NCBI RefSeq assembly: GCF_030268005.1
Contig: NZ_BRZC01000004.1
Span: 558,001 to 622,000, forward strand
DNA length: 64,000 nt
Source of the DNA: Microbacterium arabinogalactanolyticum
Lineage (GTDB): Bacteria > Actinomycetota > Actinomycetes > Actinomycetales > Microbacteriaceae
Direction of reading: 5' to 3'
The notes beneath the pieces were generated by a model. The model saw only the letters and a list, made by a program, of their open reading frames with translations, was not told the DNA's origin and searched no databases. Below are positions 16,396-25,490 of this stretch, in pieces (the first letter of the stretch is position 1; each line of letters opens with the position of its first letter). The translations under genes were made by a program, and so were the position numbers.

Positions 16396-17856
16396 CTACC
16401 AGCTCACCGGCAGCGCCTTGCCCTCCTCGTAGCCGGAGGCGGACTGCAGGCCGACCAGGGCGCGGTCATGGAACTCGGCGACGGTGGCTGCTCCCGCATA
16501 GGTGAACGAGGAGCGCACGCCCGAGGTGATCATGTCCAGCAGGTCCTCCACGCCGGGCCGGAGCGGGTCCAGATAGATCATCGACGAGGAGATGCCCTCC
16601 GCGAACAGCTCCTTGCGAGCGAGCTCGTAGGGGTCCAGCCGCTCGAACCTGGCCTGCACCGCCTTCGTGGACGCCATCCCCCAGGACTCCTTGTACGCGC
16701 GACCCTCGGCGTCGTGCATCAGCTCGCCCGGCGCCTCGATCGTGCCGGCGAACCACGATCCGATCATGACGGATGCTGCGCCCGCGGCGAGCGCGAGCGC
16801 GACGTCACGCGGATAGCGCACTCCCCCGTCGGCCCACACGTGCGCGCCGAGCTCGCGCGCCGCCTGCGCGGTCTCGAGCACGGCGGAGAACTGCGGGCGC
16901 CCGACGGCGGTCATCATGCGCGTCGTGCACATCGCGCCGGGCCCCACGCCGACCTTGAGGATCGACGCCCCTGCCCGCACGAGGTCGTGCACGCCGTCGG
17001 CGGTGACGATGTTGCCGGCGACCAGCGGGATGCCGAGATCCAGACCCGCGACGGTCTGCAGCGCGCGCAGCATCCCCTCCTGATGCCCGTGGGCGGTGTC
17101 GATCACCAGCACGTCGACTCCGGCGGATGCCAGGGCGCGGGCCTTGCCCGCGACGTCCCCGTTGATGCCGACCGCGGCCGCGACCGCAAGTCGCCCTGAG
17201 GAATCCACCGCAGGGCCGTACAGGCTCGAGCGCAGAGCGGTGCGCGGGGTCAGGGTGCCGACCACGTGCCCGTGATCGAGCACCAGGACGATCTCGGCAT
17301 CCGCCGCGTCGATGGCGTCGTACGCGGCGCGTCCCTCGCCGATGTCCTCGGCGGCCAGTGCGATCGGCCCGGCGTGCACGAGGTCGCCGAGGGCGGCGTC
17401 CGGCAGCGCGGTCGCGAGCCGCGGCGCGGGCAGGATGCCCTGCACGTCGGCGCGCTCGAGAGGCCCGTCCCCGCGGTGATCGGCGACGACGATGCCGTGA
17501 CCGGGCAGCGAAGGCAGCAGCCGCAGCGCGTCGGCGACCGTCGCCCGCGGGGAGAGCACGAGAGGCGTGTCCCAGCGCACCGGCTGGCGCTTGACCCAGC
17601 GGATCGCCGCATCCAGCTCCTGCAGCGGCAGGTCCTGGGGCAGCACGCCGATCCCGCCGCGCCGGGCGAGCGCGGCGGCGAGCCGCGGCCCGGTCACCGA
17701 GTTCATGTTCGACGACACCAGCGGAATCGTGGCGGGCGTGCCGTCGTGCGGCGCCAGATCCACCTGGAGCCGGCTGGAGACGGCGGATCGCCGTGGCACC
17801 AGGAAGACGTCCGAATAGGTCAGATCCACTGCGGGCAGCTCACCGGAGAACTTCAT
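16396..17856 (-). CDS. guaB1: GuaB1-type IMPDH-family protein, probable GMP reductase
   Basis: 486 residues. The TIM barrel carries the catalytic loop GVGPGAMCTTRM with Cys310, and a CBS pair interrupts it at about residues 95-210. The GPGAMCTTR form is that of GMP reductases; mycobacterial GuaB1 was shown to deaminate GMP to IMP with NADPH, under CBS-mediated nucleotide control. It is therefore more likely a purine-salvage GMP reductase than an IMP dehydrogenase, although many databases label it IMPDH. The ATG has TAGCGT 6 nt ahead, indicating a leaderless message. It is divergent from kgd. Confidence 0.88.
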   Translation of the reverse strand: MKFSGELPAVDLTYSDVFLVPRRSAVSSRLQVDLAPHDGTPATIPLVSSNMNSVTGPRLAAALARRGGIGVLPQDLPLQELDAAIRWVKRQPVRWDTPLVLSPRATVADALRLLPSLPGHGIVVADHRGDGPLERADVQGILPAPRLATALPDAALGDLVHAGPIALAAEDIGEGRAAYDAIDAADAEIVLVLDHGHVVGTLTPRTALRSSLYGPAVDSSGRLAVAAAVGINGDVAGKARALASAGVDVLVIDTAHGHQEGMLRALQTVAGLDLGIPLVAGNIVTADGVHDLVRAGASILKVGVGPGAMCTTRMMTAVGRPQFSAVLETAQAARELGAHVWADGGVRYPRDVALALAAGAASVMIGSWFAGTIEAPGELMHDAEGRAYKESWGMASTKAVQARFERLDPYELARKELFAEGISSSMIYLDPLRPGVEDLLDMITSGVRSSFTYAGAATVAEFHDRALVGLQSASGYEEGKALPVSW

Positions 17857-17862
17857 ATCGTC

Positions 17863-17868
17863 ACGCTA
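17863..17868 (-). promoter_or_regulatory. -10 box of leaderless guaB1 promoter
   Basis: TAGCGT on the minus strand, 6 nt before the ATG at 17856. Confidence 0.55.
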
Positions 17869-17926
17869 CCCCTCCACGCCCGGAGCGAACCGCCTGACCG
17901 GGGAGCATCCCGATGGCGATTGGCAT

Positions 17927-17932
17927 TAGGCT
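17927..17932 (+). promoter_or_regulatory. Candidate kgd -10 box
   Basis: TAGGCT, about 88 nt before the GTG of kgd, which would leave a leader of about 80 nt. An alternative reading is TTGGCA at 17920-17925 as -35 with TACAGA at 17943-17948 after 17 bp. Confidence 0.35.
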
Positions 17933-18019
17933 GGGAGACTGTTACAGACGTGCGACCCGACGCGCTCTCGCCGCCGAGCCGCATGCACAGCTTCAGCGAT
18001 GAAAGTAGGGCGGTAGAGC

Positions 18020-21000
18020 GTGTCGAACCAGGTGACCGGCGTCGGGGGCGACGGGGGGTTCGGAGCCAATTCGTGGCTCGTGGACGAGCTGTACGAGCAG
18101 TTCAAGCAGGATCGCAACTCCGTCGACAAGGAGTGGTGGCCGATCCTGGAGAACTACACTCCGGATGCCGCTGCGGCGCAGACCGCGCGCACGTCGGACA
18201 CGCCGAGTGTCGCACCGGTGACGGCGCCGATCCCCGTGATCGGTGCACAGCCAGTGGCCCGCACCACGACGAAGCCCGCGAAGCAGGCGCCGATCCCCGC
18301 ACAGGCGCCCAAGCCGCAGGCCAAGGAGGAGACGGAGTCCGCTGAGGAGGACAAGGTCACGCCGCTGCGCGGCATGCCGAAGACCCTCGCCGCGAACATG
18401 GACCAGTCGCTGACGGTCCCGACTGCGACCAGCGTCCGCACCATCCCGGCCAAGCTGATGATCGACAACCGCATCGTCATCAACAACCACATGTCCCGCA
18501 CCCGCGGCGGCAAGGTCTCCTTCACGCATCTGATCGGCTGGGCGCTGATCAAGACGCTCAAGGAGTTCCCCAGCCAGAACGTGTTCTACGCCGAGATCGA
18601 CGGCAAGCCGTCGGTGGTCGCGCCCGCTCACGTCAACCTCGGCATCGCGGTGGACGTCCCCAAGCCCGACGGCACGCGCGCCCTGCTGGTCCCCAGCATC
18701 AAGCGCGCCGACACGATGACCTTCGGCGAGTACCTGCTCGCCTACGAGGACCTCATCGCGCGCGCCCGCAACAACAAGCTGACGGCGGCGGACTTCGCCG
18801 GCACCACGGTCTCGCTCACGAACCCCGGCGGCATCGGCACCGTGCACTCCGTGCCGCGTCTGATGAAGGGCCAGGGCGCCATCATCGGCGCCGGCGCGCT
18901 GAACTACCCGGCCGAGTTCCAGGGCTCCAGCGAGAAGGTGCTCACCGAGCTGGGCATCGGCAAGGTCATCACCCTCACCAGCACCTACGACCACCGCGTC
19001 ATCCAGGGCGCCGGCTCGGGCGAGTTCCTGAAGAAGGTGCACGAGCTGCTGATCGGCGAGCGCGGCTTCTACGACGACATCTTCGCCGCGCTGCGCATCC
19101 CCTACCAGCCGATCCGCTGGAACGCGGACATCGCCGTCGACCTCGCCGAGCGCGTCGACAAGCAGTCCCGTGTCATCGAGCTCATCAACGCGTACCGAGT
19201 GCGAGGCCACCTGATGGCCGACATCGACCCGCTCGAGTACGTGCAGCGCTCGCACCCCGACCTGGAGATCGAGAGCCACGGCCTGACCTTCTGGGATCTC
19301 GATCGCGAGTTCGTCACCGGAGGCTTCGGCGGCAAGCGCGTCATGAAGCTGCGCGAGATCCTCGGCGTGCTCCGCGACTCGTACTGCCGCACCCTCGGCA
19401 TCGAGTACATGCACATCCAGGATCCCGAGCAGCGGCGCTGGTTCCAGGAGAAGGTCGAGGTCAAGTACGTCAAGCCCGGCCACGACGAGCAGCTGCGCGT
19501 GCTGAGCAAGCTCAACGAGGCCGAGGCGTTCGAGACCTTCCTGCAGACGAAGTTCGTCGGGCAGAAGCGCTTCTCGCTCGAGGGCGGCGAGTCGCTGATC
19601 CCGCTGCTCGACGAGATCCTTCAGGGCGCGGCGAACGCGGGCCTGGACGGCGCAGCGATCGGCATGGCTCACCGTGGCCGTCTGAACGTGCTCACCAATA
19701 TCGCGGGCAAGACGTACGGACAGGTGTTCCAGGAGTTCGAGGGAACCCTCACCCCCGGGAACCAGCGCGGCTCCGGCGATGTGAAGTACCACCTCGGCAC
19801 CGAGGGCACCTTCGTCGCCGAGGACGGCGCCGAACTGCCCGTGTACCTCGCCGCCAACCCCTCCCACCTGGAGACGGTCGACGGCGTCCTGGAGGGCATC
19901 GCCCGCGCCAAGCAGGACCGCAAGCCGATCGGCACCTTCACCTGGCTGCCGATCCTCGTGCACGGCGACGCGGCGTTCGCCGGTCAGGGCGTTGTGGTCG
20001 AGACCCTGCAGATGTCGCAGCTGCGCGGCTACCGCACCGGCGGCACCGTGCACATCGTGGTGAACAACCAGGTGGGCTTCACGACGCTGCCGACCGACTC
20101 GCGCACCTCGGTGTATGCGACCGATGTCGCCAAGACGATCCAGGCCCCGATCTTCCACGTGAACGGCGACGACCCCGAGTCGGTCATCCACGTGGCCCAG
20201 CTGGCGTTCGAGTACCGCGAGCGCTTCCACCGCGACGTCGTGATCGACCTGGTCTGCTACCGCCGCCGCGGTCACAACGAGGGCGACGACCCGTCGATGA
20301 CCCAGCCGCTGATGACCGACCTCATCCAGGCGAAGCGCTCGGTGCGCAAGCTGTACACCGAGGCCCTGGTGGGACGCGGTGACATCACCGAGGAGGAGTA
20401 CGACAAGGCCAAGGCCGACTTCCAGAACCGCCTGGAGATCGCGTTCGCCGAGACGCACGCCGCCGAGACCGGCGCCACCCCGATCGCCCCCGAGCTGACG
20501 CAGGTCGACCCCCAGGTCGGCGAGCCCGAGGTCACCGGCGTGCCGCTCGAGGTCATCCACCTCATCGGCGACGCGCACGCGAACAAGCCCGACGGCTTCA
20601 CCGTGCACCCCAAGCTGCAGCAGCAGCTCGACAAGCGCGTCGAGATGAGCCGCACGGGCGGCATCGACTGGGGCTTCGGCGAGCTGCTCGCGTTCGGCTC
20701 GCTGCTCGTCGAGGGCACCCCCGTGCGTCTGGCCGGTCAGGACTCCCGCCGCGGCACGTTCGTGCAGCGCCACGCCGTGCTGCACGACCGTGAGAACGGC
20801 CAGGAGTGGCTGCCGCTGACGAACCTGTCGGCCTCTCAGGGACGGTTCTTCGTGTACGACTCGCTGCTCAGCGAGTACGCCGCACTGGGCTTCGAGTACG
20901 GCTACTCGGTCGAGAACACCGAGGCGCTGGTGCTGTGGGAGGCGCAGTTCGGCGACTTCGTGAACGGCGCCCAGTCGGTCATCGACGAGTACATCTCGGC

Positions 21001-21688
21001 TGCCGAGCAGAAGTGGGGCCAGCAGTCCGGTGTGGTCCTGCTGCTGCCGCACGGCTACGAGGGCCAGGGACCGGACCACTCCTCCGCTCGCATGGAGCGC
21101 TTCCTGCAGCTGTGCGCCCAGGACAACATGACCGTGGCACGGCCCTCCACGCCCGCGTCGTACTTCCACCTGCTGCGTCGTCAGGCGTACACGCGTCCGC
21201 GCAGGCCGCTGATCGTCTTCACCCCGAAGGCCATGCTGCGCCTGCGCGGTGCCACCAGCCAGGTCGAGGACTTCACCCAGGGACGCTTCGAGCCGGTCAT
21301 CGACGACGACCGCGCTCTGGACCGCGCCGCGGTGAAGCGCGTCGTCGTGCACGCCGGCAAGATCCACTGGGACCTGGCCAGCGAGCTGGAGAAGAACCCG
21401 AACCCCGAGATCGCCCTGGTGCGCCTCGAGCAGTTCTACCCGACGCCGATCGATGCACTGAAGGCCATCACGGACTCGTACCCCAACGCCGAGCTGGTGT
21501 GGGCGCAGGACGAGCCCGAGAACCAGGGCGCCTGGCCGTTCCTGGCGCTGGCGTTCGCCGAGGTGCCCGGCCCGCGGCAGTTCCGCGTGGTGTCCCGTCC
21601 TGCCGCGGCCTCGCCGTCGACCGGATCGTCGAAGGTCCACGCTGCCGAGCAGGCCGCGCTGCTGAAGCAGGCTCTGACGCTGGACTGA
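18020..21688 (+). CDS. kgd: Multifunctional 2-oxoglutarate dehydrogenase E1/E2 (Kgd/OdhA)
   Basis: TCA-cycle enzyme converting 2-oxoglutarate to succinyl-CoA, or decarboxylating it. 1222 residues with the actinobacterial fusion: an N-terminal E1 segment (NSWLVDELYEQFKQDRNSVD, residues 1-45), an Ala/Pro/Lys-rich linker to about 110, a succinyltransferase E2-like catalytic domain (about 115-350, ending DHRVIQGAGSGEFL with its His), then the thiamine-diphosphate E1 body (360-1222; HRGRLNVL, GDAAFAGQGVV, NNQVGFTT, RRRGHNEGDDP). There is no lipoyl domain, so lipoyl groups come from the E2p of pyruvate dehydrogenase; GarA-like FHA regulation is expected in this family. The start is GTG. Codon bias is strong. 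A hairpin terminator follows. Confidence 0.96.
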   Translation: MSNQVTGVGGDGGFGANSWLVDELYEQFKQDRNSVDKEWWPILENYTPDAAAAQTARTSDTPSVAPVTAPIPVIGAQPVARTTTKPAKQAPIPAQAPKPQAKEETESAEEDKVTPLRGMPKTLAANMDQSLTVPTATSVRTIPAKLMIDNRIVINNHMSRTRGGKVSFTHLIGWALIKTLKEFPSQNVFYAEIDGKPSVVAPAHVNLGIAVDVPKPDGTRALLVPSIKRADTMTFGEYLLAYEDLIARARNNKLTAADFAGTTVSLTNPGGIGTVHSVPRLMKGQGAIIGAGALNYPAEFQGSSEKVLTELGIGKVITLTSTYDHRVIQGAGSGEFLKKVHELLIGERGFYDDIFAALRIPYQPIRWNADIAVDLAERVDKQSRVIELINAYRVRGHLMADIDPLEYVQRSHPDLEIESHGLTFWDLDREFVTGGFGGKRVMKLREILGVLRDSYCRTLGIEYMHIQDPEQRRWFQEKVEVKYVKPGHDEQLRVLSKLNEAEAFETFLQTKFVGQKRFSLEGGESLIPLLDEILQGAANAGLDGAAIGMAHRGRLNVLTNIAGKTYGQVFQEFEGTLTPGNQRGSGDVKYHLGTEGTFVAEDGAELPVYLAANPSHLETVDGVLEGIARAKQDRKPIGTFTWLPILVHGDAAFAGQGVVVETLQMSQLRGYRTGGTVHIVVNNQVGFTTLPTDSRTSVYATDVAKTIQAPIFHVNGDDPESVIHVAQLAFEYRERFHRDVVIDLVCYRRRGHNEGDDPSMTQPLMTDLIQAKRSVRKLYTEALVGRGDITEEEYDKAKADFQNRLEIAFAETHAAETGATPIAPELTQVDPQVGEPEVTGVPLEVIHLIGDAHANKPDGFTVHPKLQQQLDKRVEMSRTGGIDWGFGELLAFGSLLVEGTPVRLAGQDSRRGTFVQRHAVLHDRENGQEWLPLTNLSASQGRFFVYDSLLSEYAALGFEYGYSVENTEALVLWEAQFGDFVNGAQSVIDEYISAAEQKWGQQSGVVLLLPHGYEGQGPDHSSARMERFLQLCAQDNMTVARPSTPASYFHLLRRQAYTRPRRPLIVFTPKAMLRLRGATSQVEDFTQGRFEPVIDDDRALDRAAVKRVVVHAGKIHWDLASELEKNPNPEIALVRLEQFYPTPIDALKAITDSYPNAELVWAQDEPENQGAWPFLALAFAEVPGPRQFRVVSRPAAASPSTGSSKVHAAEQAALLKQALTLD

Positions 21689-21706
21689 GCCGCGTCGCAG
21701 TCGACA

Positions 21707-21739
21707 GGATGCCGTCCCTCCTCGCGAGGGGCGGCATCC
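21707..21739. terminator. Hairpin terminator after kgd
   Basis: GGATGCCGTCCCTC pairs with GAGGGGCGGCATCC (one wobble) around a CTCGC loop, followed by TTCGTCT. It also serves the convergent APC permease gene. Confidence 0.75.
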
Positions 21740-21783
21740 TTCGTCTCAACGGGTCATGAACGCCCCGCGGGTCGCGCGTCAGC

Positions 21784-23085
21784 CTAGGAGCGCGAGGTCC
21801 TGCGCAGGCGCCCTCGGACCACGCCGACCAGCACGGCAGCACCGGCGAGCAGCACCGGCACGATCAGCGCGGCGCCGGCGAGCGGCAGCATCGCCACGGT
21901 GAGCACCGCCGCGACCACGGCCAGTCGATGCCCGAGGGTCCGGCGCGGGAGCAGGCGCACGGCGGCGACCATCCCGAGCGCGTAGATGGCGACCATGCTC
22001 GCGGTGTGGATCAGGATGAACGGCTGCAGATCCCCGCCGGTCACCAGCACGATCGTGAAGTAGACCAGGATGATCGCGCCCGTCAGCAGCAGCGCGCGAC
22101 GCGGCACCTCGCCGTTCCCGACCCCCTTCGACAGCGGGGCGGGAAGGTCTCCGGCCGAGGCCAGTGACGCGCCGAGCTTCGCGAATGCGGCGAGGTAGAC
22201 GTTCATCACTCCGAGCGCCACGATCCCGGCCGCGGCGCCGACGAGTGCGGGCGCCGCCGACAGCCCGCCCAGGCTGGCGAGATCCAGCAGCACAACGTTC
22301 CCCTCCCCCGCGCGCGACCCGAGCGCTCCGACCGTGACGACCTGCAGCACCAGGTAGCTTGCGCCGGACAGCGCCAGCGTGACCGCCGTCGCGATCGGGA
22401 TGGTCCGCCGCGGGTCGCGGAACTCGCCGGAGATGTGCGTGCCCACCTCCCATCCGGCGAATGCCCACACGAACATCACGACCGCGGTGCCCACGCCGCC
22501 CCAGCCGTGCGGGAGGAACGGTTCGAAACGGGCCGGCTGCACGGCGGGAGCCGCGACCGCGATGACCGTGACGACCACGGCCATCAGCAGGGCGGTGAGC
22601 ACGAGCTGCAGCCAGCCGGCCACCCGCACGCCGAACAGGTTGGTGATGAACGGCAGCGCCAGGAACGCGAGGGCCAGAAGCGGCACCATCCCGGCGTCGA
22701 TGCCGACGATCGTCGCGATGTAGCGGGCGCCGAGCATCGCCACGACGGCGCCTCCCGCAGCCACGCCGAACATGAACCAGTAGCCGGCCGCGCGAGCCGC
22801 GGTCGGGCCCAGCGTCCGCCGCACATAGGAGGCGACTCCGCCCGGGTCCGGATGCCGGGCCGCCAGGGCCGCGAACGTCCCGGCCAGCGGGATGGCGAGC
22901 AGAGTCACGATGGCCACCGACAGGATGCTCGCGGGCCCCGCGGCGCGCGCGGCGAGCCCGGGAAGCACGAGCAGACCCGTGCCCAGTACGGATGCCAGGT
23001 ACAGCGCGATCCCCGGCCCGAGGCCGAGCCGCCCGGCGGGCGCTCCGGACGAGGGTGCACGGAGGGTGGATTCGCGGATGCTCAC
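21784..23085 (-). CDS. APC-family amino acid permease/exporter
   Basis: 433 residues, about 12 hydrophobic segments. The first helix YLASVLGTGLLVLPGLAARAAGP carries the GTGLLVLPG amino-acid-binding bend of the APC superfamily, and PDPGGVASYVRRTLGP resembles the YjeH/CadB-like group; YjeH of E. coli exports methionine and branched-chain amino acids. Whether this one imports or exports is not decidable. The start GTG at 23085 is preceded at 6 nt by TATCGT, again a leaderless arrangement, with no Shine-Dalgarno. The gene stands alone, convergent to kgd. Confidence 0.85.
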   Translation of the reverse strand: MSIRESTLRAPSSGAPAGRLGLGPGIALYLASVLGTGLLVLPGLAARAAGPASILSVAIVTLLAIPLAGTFAALAARHPDPGGVASYVRRTLGPTAARAAGYWFMFGVAAGGAVVAMLGARYIATIVGIDAGMVPLLALAFLALPFITNLFGVRVAGWLQLVLTALLMAVVVTVIAVAAPAVQPARFEPFLPHGWGGVGTAVVMFVWAFAGWEVGTHISGEFRDPRRTIPIATAVTLALSGASYLVLQVVTVGALGSRAGEGNVVLLDLASLGGLSAAPALVGAAAGIVALGVMNVYLAAFAKLGASLASAGDLPAPLSKGVGNGEVPRRALLLTGAIILVYFTIVLVTGGDLQPFILIHTASMVAIYALGMVAAVRLLPRRTLGHRLAVVAAVLTVAMLPLAGAALIVPVLLAGAAVLVGVVRGRLRRTSRS

Positions 23086-23091
23086 CCGCTC

Positions 23092-23097
23092 ACGATA
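23092..23097 (-). promoter_or_regulatory. -10 box of leaderless APC permease promoter
   Basis: TATCGT on the minus strand, 6 nt before the GTG at 23085. Confidence 0.5.
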
Positions 23098-23123
23098 GCC
23101 AGGCCCGGGGACACCGGAACCAC

Positions 23124-23140
23124 CGCGCGACCGTCGCGCG
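23124..23140. terminator. Short hairpin after the kinase gene
   Basis: CGCGCGAC-C-GTCGCGCG, 54 nt beyond the kinase stop on the minus strand. Tight loop and no U-tract, so only a candidate terminator of the sugar operon. Confidence 0.35.
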
Positions 23141-23193
23141 CGAGGAATGGCCGGATTGCGTCGGAACGCGACCGGAAGGCGTCGAACGGATGC

Positions 23194-24201
23194 TCAGAGC
23201 AGCACGGGCCGGGCGAATCTCTCATCCGATTCCAGCTCCGCGCGCACCCCGGCGAGTGCGCCGGCGTCGACGCCCACCCGCTCGAGCGCGAGCAGCGCCG
23301 CCCCCAGGACGGGCGGTGAGTCGACGATCGTCAGGAACGCGCGAGGGATCCGCAGCGAGATCCCCTCCTCGATCCCGGACAGCAGCAGGGGGTCCCGTGC
23401 TCGTGCGACGCCACCGCCGAACACGATGGGAACGTCGACCTCGAGCAGCCCGAGCCGCCGGATGCAGGCGTGGGCGTAGGCGACCACCTCATCCGCCTGC
23501 CGGCGCACGACCCGCTGCGCGACGACGTCTCCGTCTGCCGCGGCGCGGAAGACCAGGGGCGCCAGGTAGCCGAGGCGGTCGCCCTCGCGGCGCCCCAGAT
23601 GCACGTCCTCGATCATCGCGCCGACGCTCGGGGCATCGACGGCGTCCAGCAGCAGCGGGAGCAGCTCCGTCCACGGCCCGCGTCCGTCCTCCGCCCGGGC
23701 GGCGTGCCAGAGCGCCGCGGCGCCGAGCTCTGTCCCGCCGCCCCAGTCCCCCGACAGCGGTCCGAGGGCGAGGAAGCGCACGTCGGTCCCGTCCTCGCGC
23801 ACGCCGATCGCGTTCATCCCGGTGCCGCAGATCACGGCCACGGCGTTGCGGGAATCGGTGCCCGCGCGCAGCAGGGCGTGCAGGTCGTTCTCCGCGACCG
23901 TGGGGCCCGCCGCCCAGGGCAGGTGGGCGATGGCCGCGCGGAAGGCCCCGATCTCCTCGTCCAGGTCAAGACCGGACAGGTACACCCCCACCTGCGCGAG
24001 CCGCCTCGGGTCCCGCCCGTCCAGCACCCGGTCGATGAGACCGTCGATGACGTGCACCGAGTTCCTCAGTCCCTCCACCTGCGGGCTCGATCCCGAGCCG
24101 CGCTGCCAGCCCAGCATCCTGCCGCTCAGGTCGAGCAGCACGACGTCGGTCTTCGAGCCCCCGCCGTCGACCGCGATCACCAGATCCGCCGCCACGGTCA
24201 T
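23194..24201 (-). CDS. BadF/N-acetylglucosamine kinase-family sugar kinase
   Basis: 335 residues of the actin-like ATPase (ASKHA) fold. The phosphate 1 motif is VIAVDGGGSKTDVVLLD, phosphate 2 is AVICGTGMNAIG with GPLSGDWGGGTELG, and the adenosine motif is IVFGGGVARARDPLL. The family includes eukaryotic-type GlcNAc kinase and the MurNAc/GlcNAc kinase MurK. Last gene of the ROK-GH4-kinase unit; the ATG at 24201 overlaps the GH4 stop (ATGA), which favours it over the ATG six bases upstream. Together with the GH4 enzyme it may phosphorylate either the imported disaccharide or the released sugar; which one is open. Confidence 0.85.
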   Translation of the reverse strand: MTVAADLVIAVDGGGSKTDVVLLDLSGRMLGWQRGSGSSPQVEGLRNSVHVIDGLIDRVLDGRDPRRLAQVGVYLSGLDLDEEIGAFRAAIAHLPWAAGPTVAENDLHALLRAGTDSRNAVAVICGTGMNAIGVREDGTDVRFLALGPLSGDWGGGTELGAAALWHAARAEDGRGPWTELLPLLLDAVDAPSVGAMIEDVHLGRREGDRLGYLAPLVFRAAADGDVVAQRVVRRQADEVVAYAHACIRRLGLLEVDVPIVFGGGVARARDPLLLSGIEEGISLRIPRAFLTIVDSPPVLGAALLALERVGVDAGALAGVRAELESDERFARPVLL

Positions 24202-25454
24202 GCCCATTCCAGGAAGCGCGAGTTCGCCGCCATGAGCAGGTCGGTGAGCTTCTCCGCGCGGTCGTGCTGCATCACCAGCGGGTGCGAGCGCATGGCGCGG
24301 AGAACGCGGTCGCGGCCGCCGTTGACGGCCGCATCCAGCGCGAGCCGCTCGTAGCCCGCGACCGCGCTGATGAGTCCTCGGATGTCGTCGGGCAGCGGAG
24401 CGACCGGCTCGGCGACGAAGCGTCCGTCCACGTGCCGCGCCGGCACCTCGATCACGTGGTCGTCGGGCAGGAAGGGCAGCACCCCGTCGTTGCGGAGGTT
24501 GACCACGCGCGGTGGCTCGGACCCGCCGCGGATCGCCAGCAGCAGCTCGATCGCGGCTTCGGAGTAGTACGCGCCGCCGCGCTTCTCCAGGATCTCGGGC
24601 TTGGTGTCGACGCTGGTGTCCGCATACAGCGCCAGCAGCTCCTGCTCGATCGCGCGCACCTCGTGCGCCCGGGTGGACTTGTGCAGCTGCTCATGCAGCA
24701 CCTCATCATGCGCGTAGTAGTAGCGCAGGTAGTACGAGGGGATCACCCCCAGCTGTGCGAGGAGCGCGGGTGCCAGCTGCACGTCGTCGGCCAGCTCCTG
24801 CAGATCGCTCTGCAGAGCCTGCGGCAGGGTATCGACGCCGTCGATGAAGACCCCGCGCTCCCAGGTCAGGTGGTTCAGCCCGACATGCGCGAGTGCCACG
24901 CGATCGGGCGAGACACCGGCCTCGGCCGCGAAGCGGCGCTGGAAGCCGATGGCGACATTGCACAGGCCCACGGCGCGATGCCCTGCCTGCAGCAGAGCCC
25001 GGGTGACGATGCCCACCGGGTTGGTGAAGTCGATGATCCAGGCATCCGGCTTGGCGTGCGCGCGCACGGCCTCGGCGATCCGGAGCACGACGGGCACCGT
25101 GCGCAGCGCCTTCGCGAGGCCGCCCGGCCCGGTGGTCTCCTGCCCGATGCAGCCTGCGTCATGCGGCCAGGTCTCGTCCTGATCACGGGCGTCCTGCCCG
25201 CCGATGCGGAGCTGGATCAGCACGGCGTCCGCATCCGCCACCCCCGTGACGAGGTCATCCGTGGTGCGGAACCGGGTCGGGTGGCCACCGCGCGCCAGCA
25301 TCCGCTTCGCGACACCGCCGACGAGCTCGAGCCGCGACGGGTCGGTGTCGACCAGGACGAGTTCCTCGATCGGCAGTTCGGCCTGCAGGCGGATGAAGCC
25401 GTCGATGAGTTCGGGCGTGTAGGTCGATCCGCCGCCGACGATGGCCAGTTTCAT
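24198..25454 (-). CDS. GH4 6-phospho-beta-glucosidase-type hydrolase
   Basis: 418 residues. GH4 enzymes hydrolyse glycosides by an NAD+- and Mn2+-dependent redox-elimination mechanism. The NAD loop is AIVGGGSTYTPEL (5-16), the metal ligands are Cys165 (GLCNVAIG) and His195 (GLNHLTW), and DFTNPVG (142-148) is conserved. The overall pattern (RIGGQDARDQDE, QETTGPGG) is that of LicH/BglT 6-phospho-beta-glucosidases, not of alpha-galactosidases. Those normally act on PTS-phosphorylated disaccharides, but here the neighbours are an ABC importer and a soluble kinase, so substrate phosphorylation must be explained another way. The ATG has GGAGAG as Shine-Dalgarno. Confidence 0.9.
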   Translation of the reverse strand: MKLAIVGGGSTYTPELIDGFIRLQAELPIEELVLVDTDPSRLELVGGVAKRMLARGGHPTRFRTTDDLVTGVADADAVLIQLRIGGQDARDQDETWPHDAGCIGQETTGPGGLAKALRTVPVVLRIAEAVRAHAKPDAWIIDFTNPVGIVTRALLQAGHRAVGLCNVAIGFQRRFAAEAGVSPDRVALAHVGLNHLTWERGVFIDGVDTLPQALQSDLQELADDVQLAPALLAQLGVIPSYYLRYYYAHDEVLHEQLHKSTRAHEVRAIEQELLALYADTSVDTKPEILEKRGGAYYSEAAIELLLAIRGGSEPPRVVNLRNDGVLPFLPDDHVIEVPARHVDGRFVAEPVAPLPDDIRGLISAVAGYERLALDAAVNGGRDRVLRAMRSHPLVMQHDRAEKLTDLLMAANSRFLEWA

Positions 25455-25490
25455 GTGCTCTCCTTGTGTTCGTACCGGTTGCGCCGTGGC

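Noticed and set aside
17993..21640. 1215-codon open frame on the minus strand
   Set aside because: It is the antisense shadow of kgd, whose plus-strand protein has all catalytic motifs. The minus product is Arg/Leu/His-rich with no domain.
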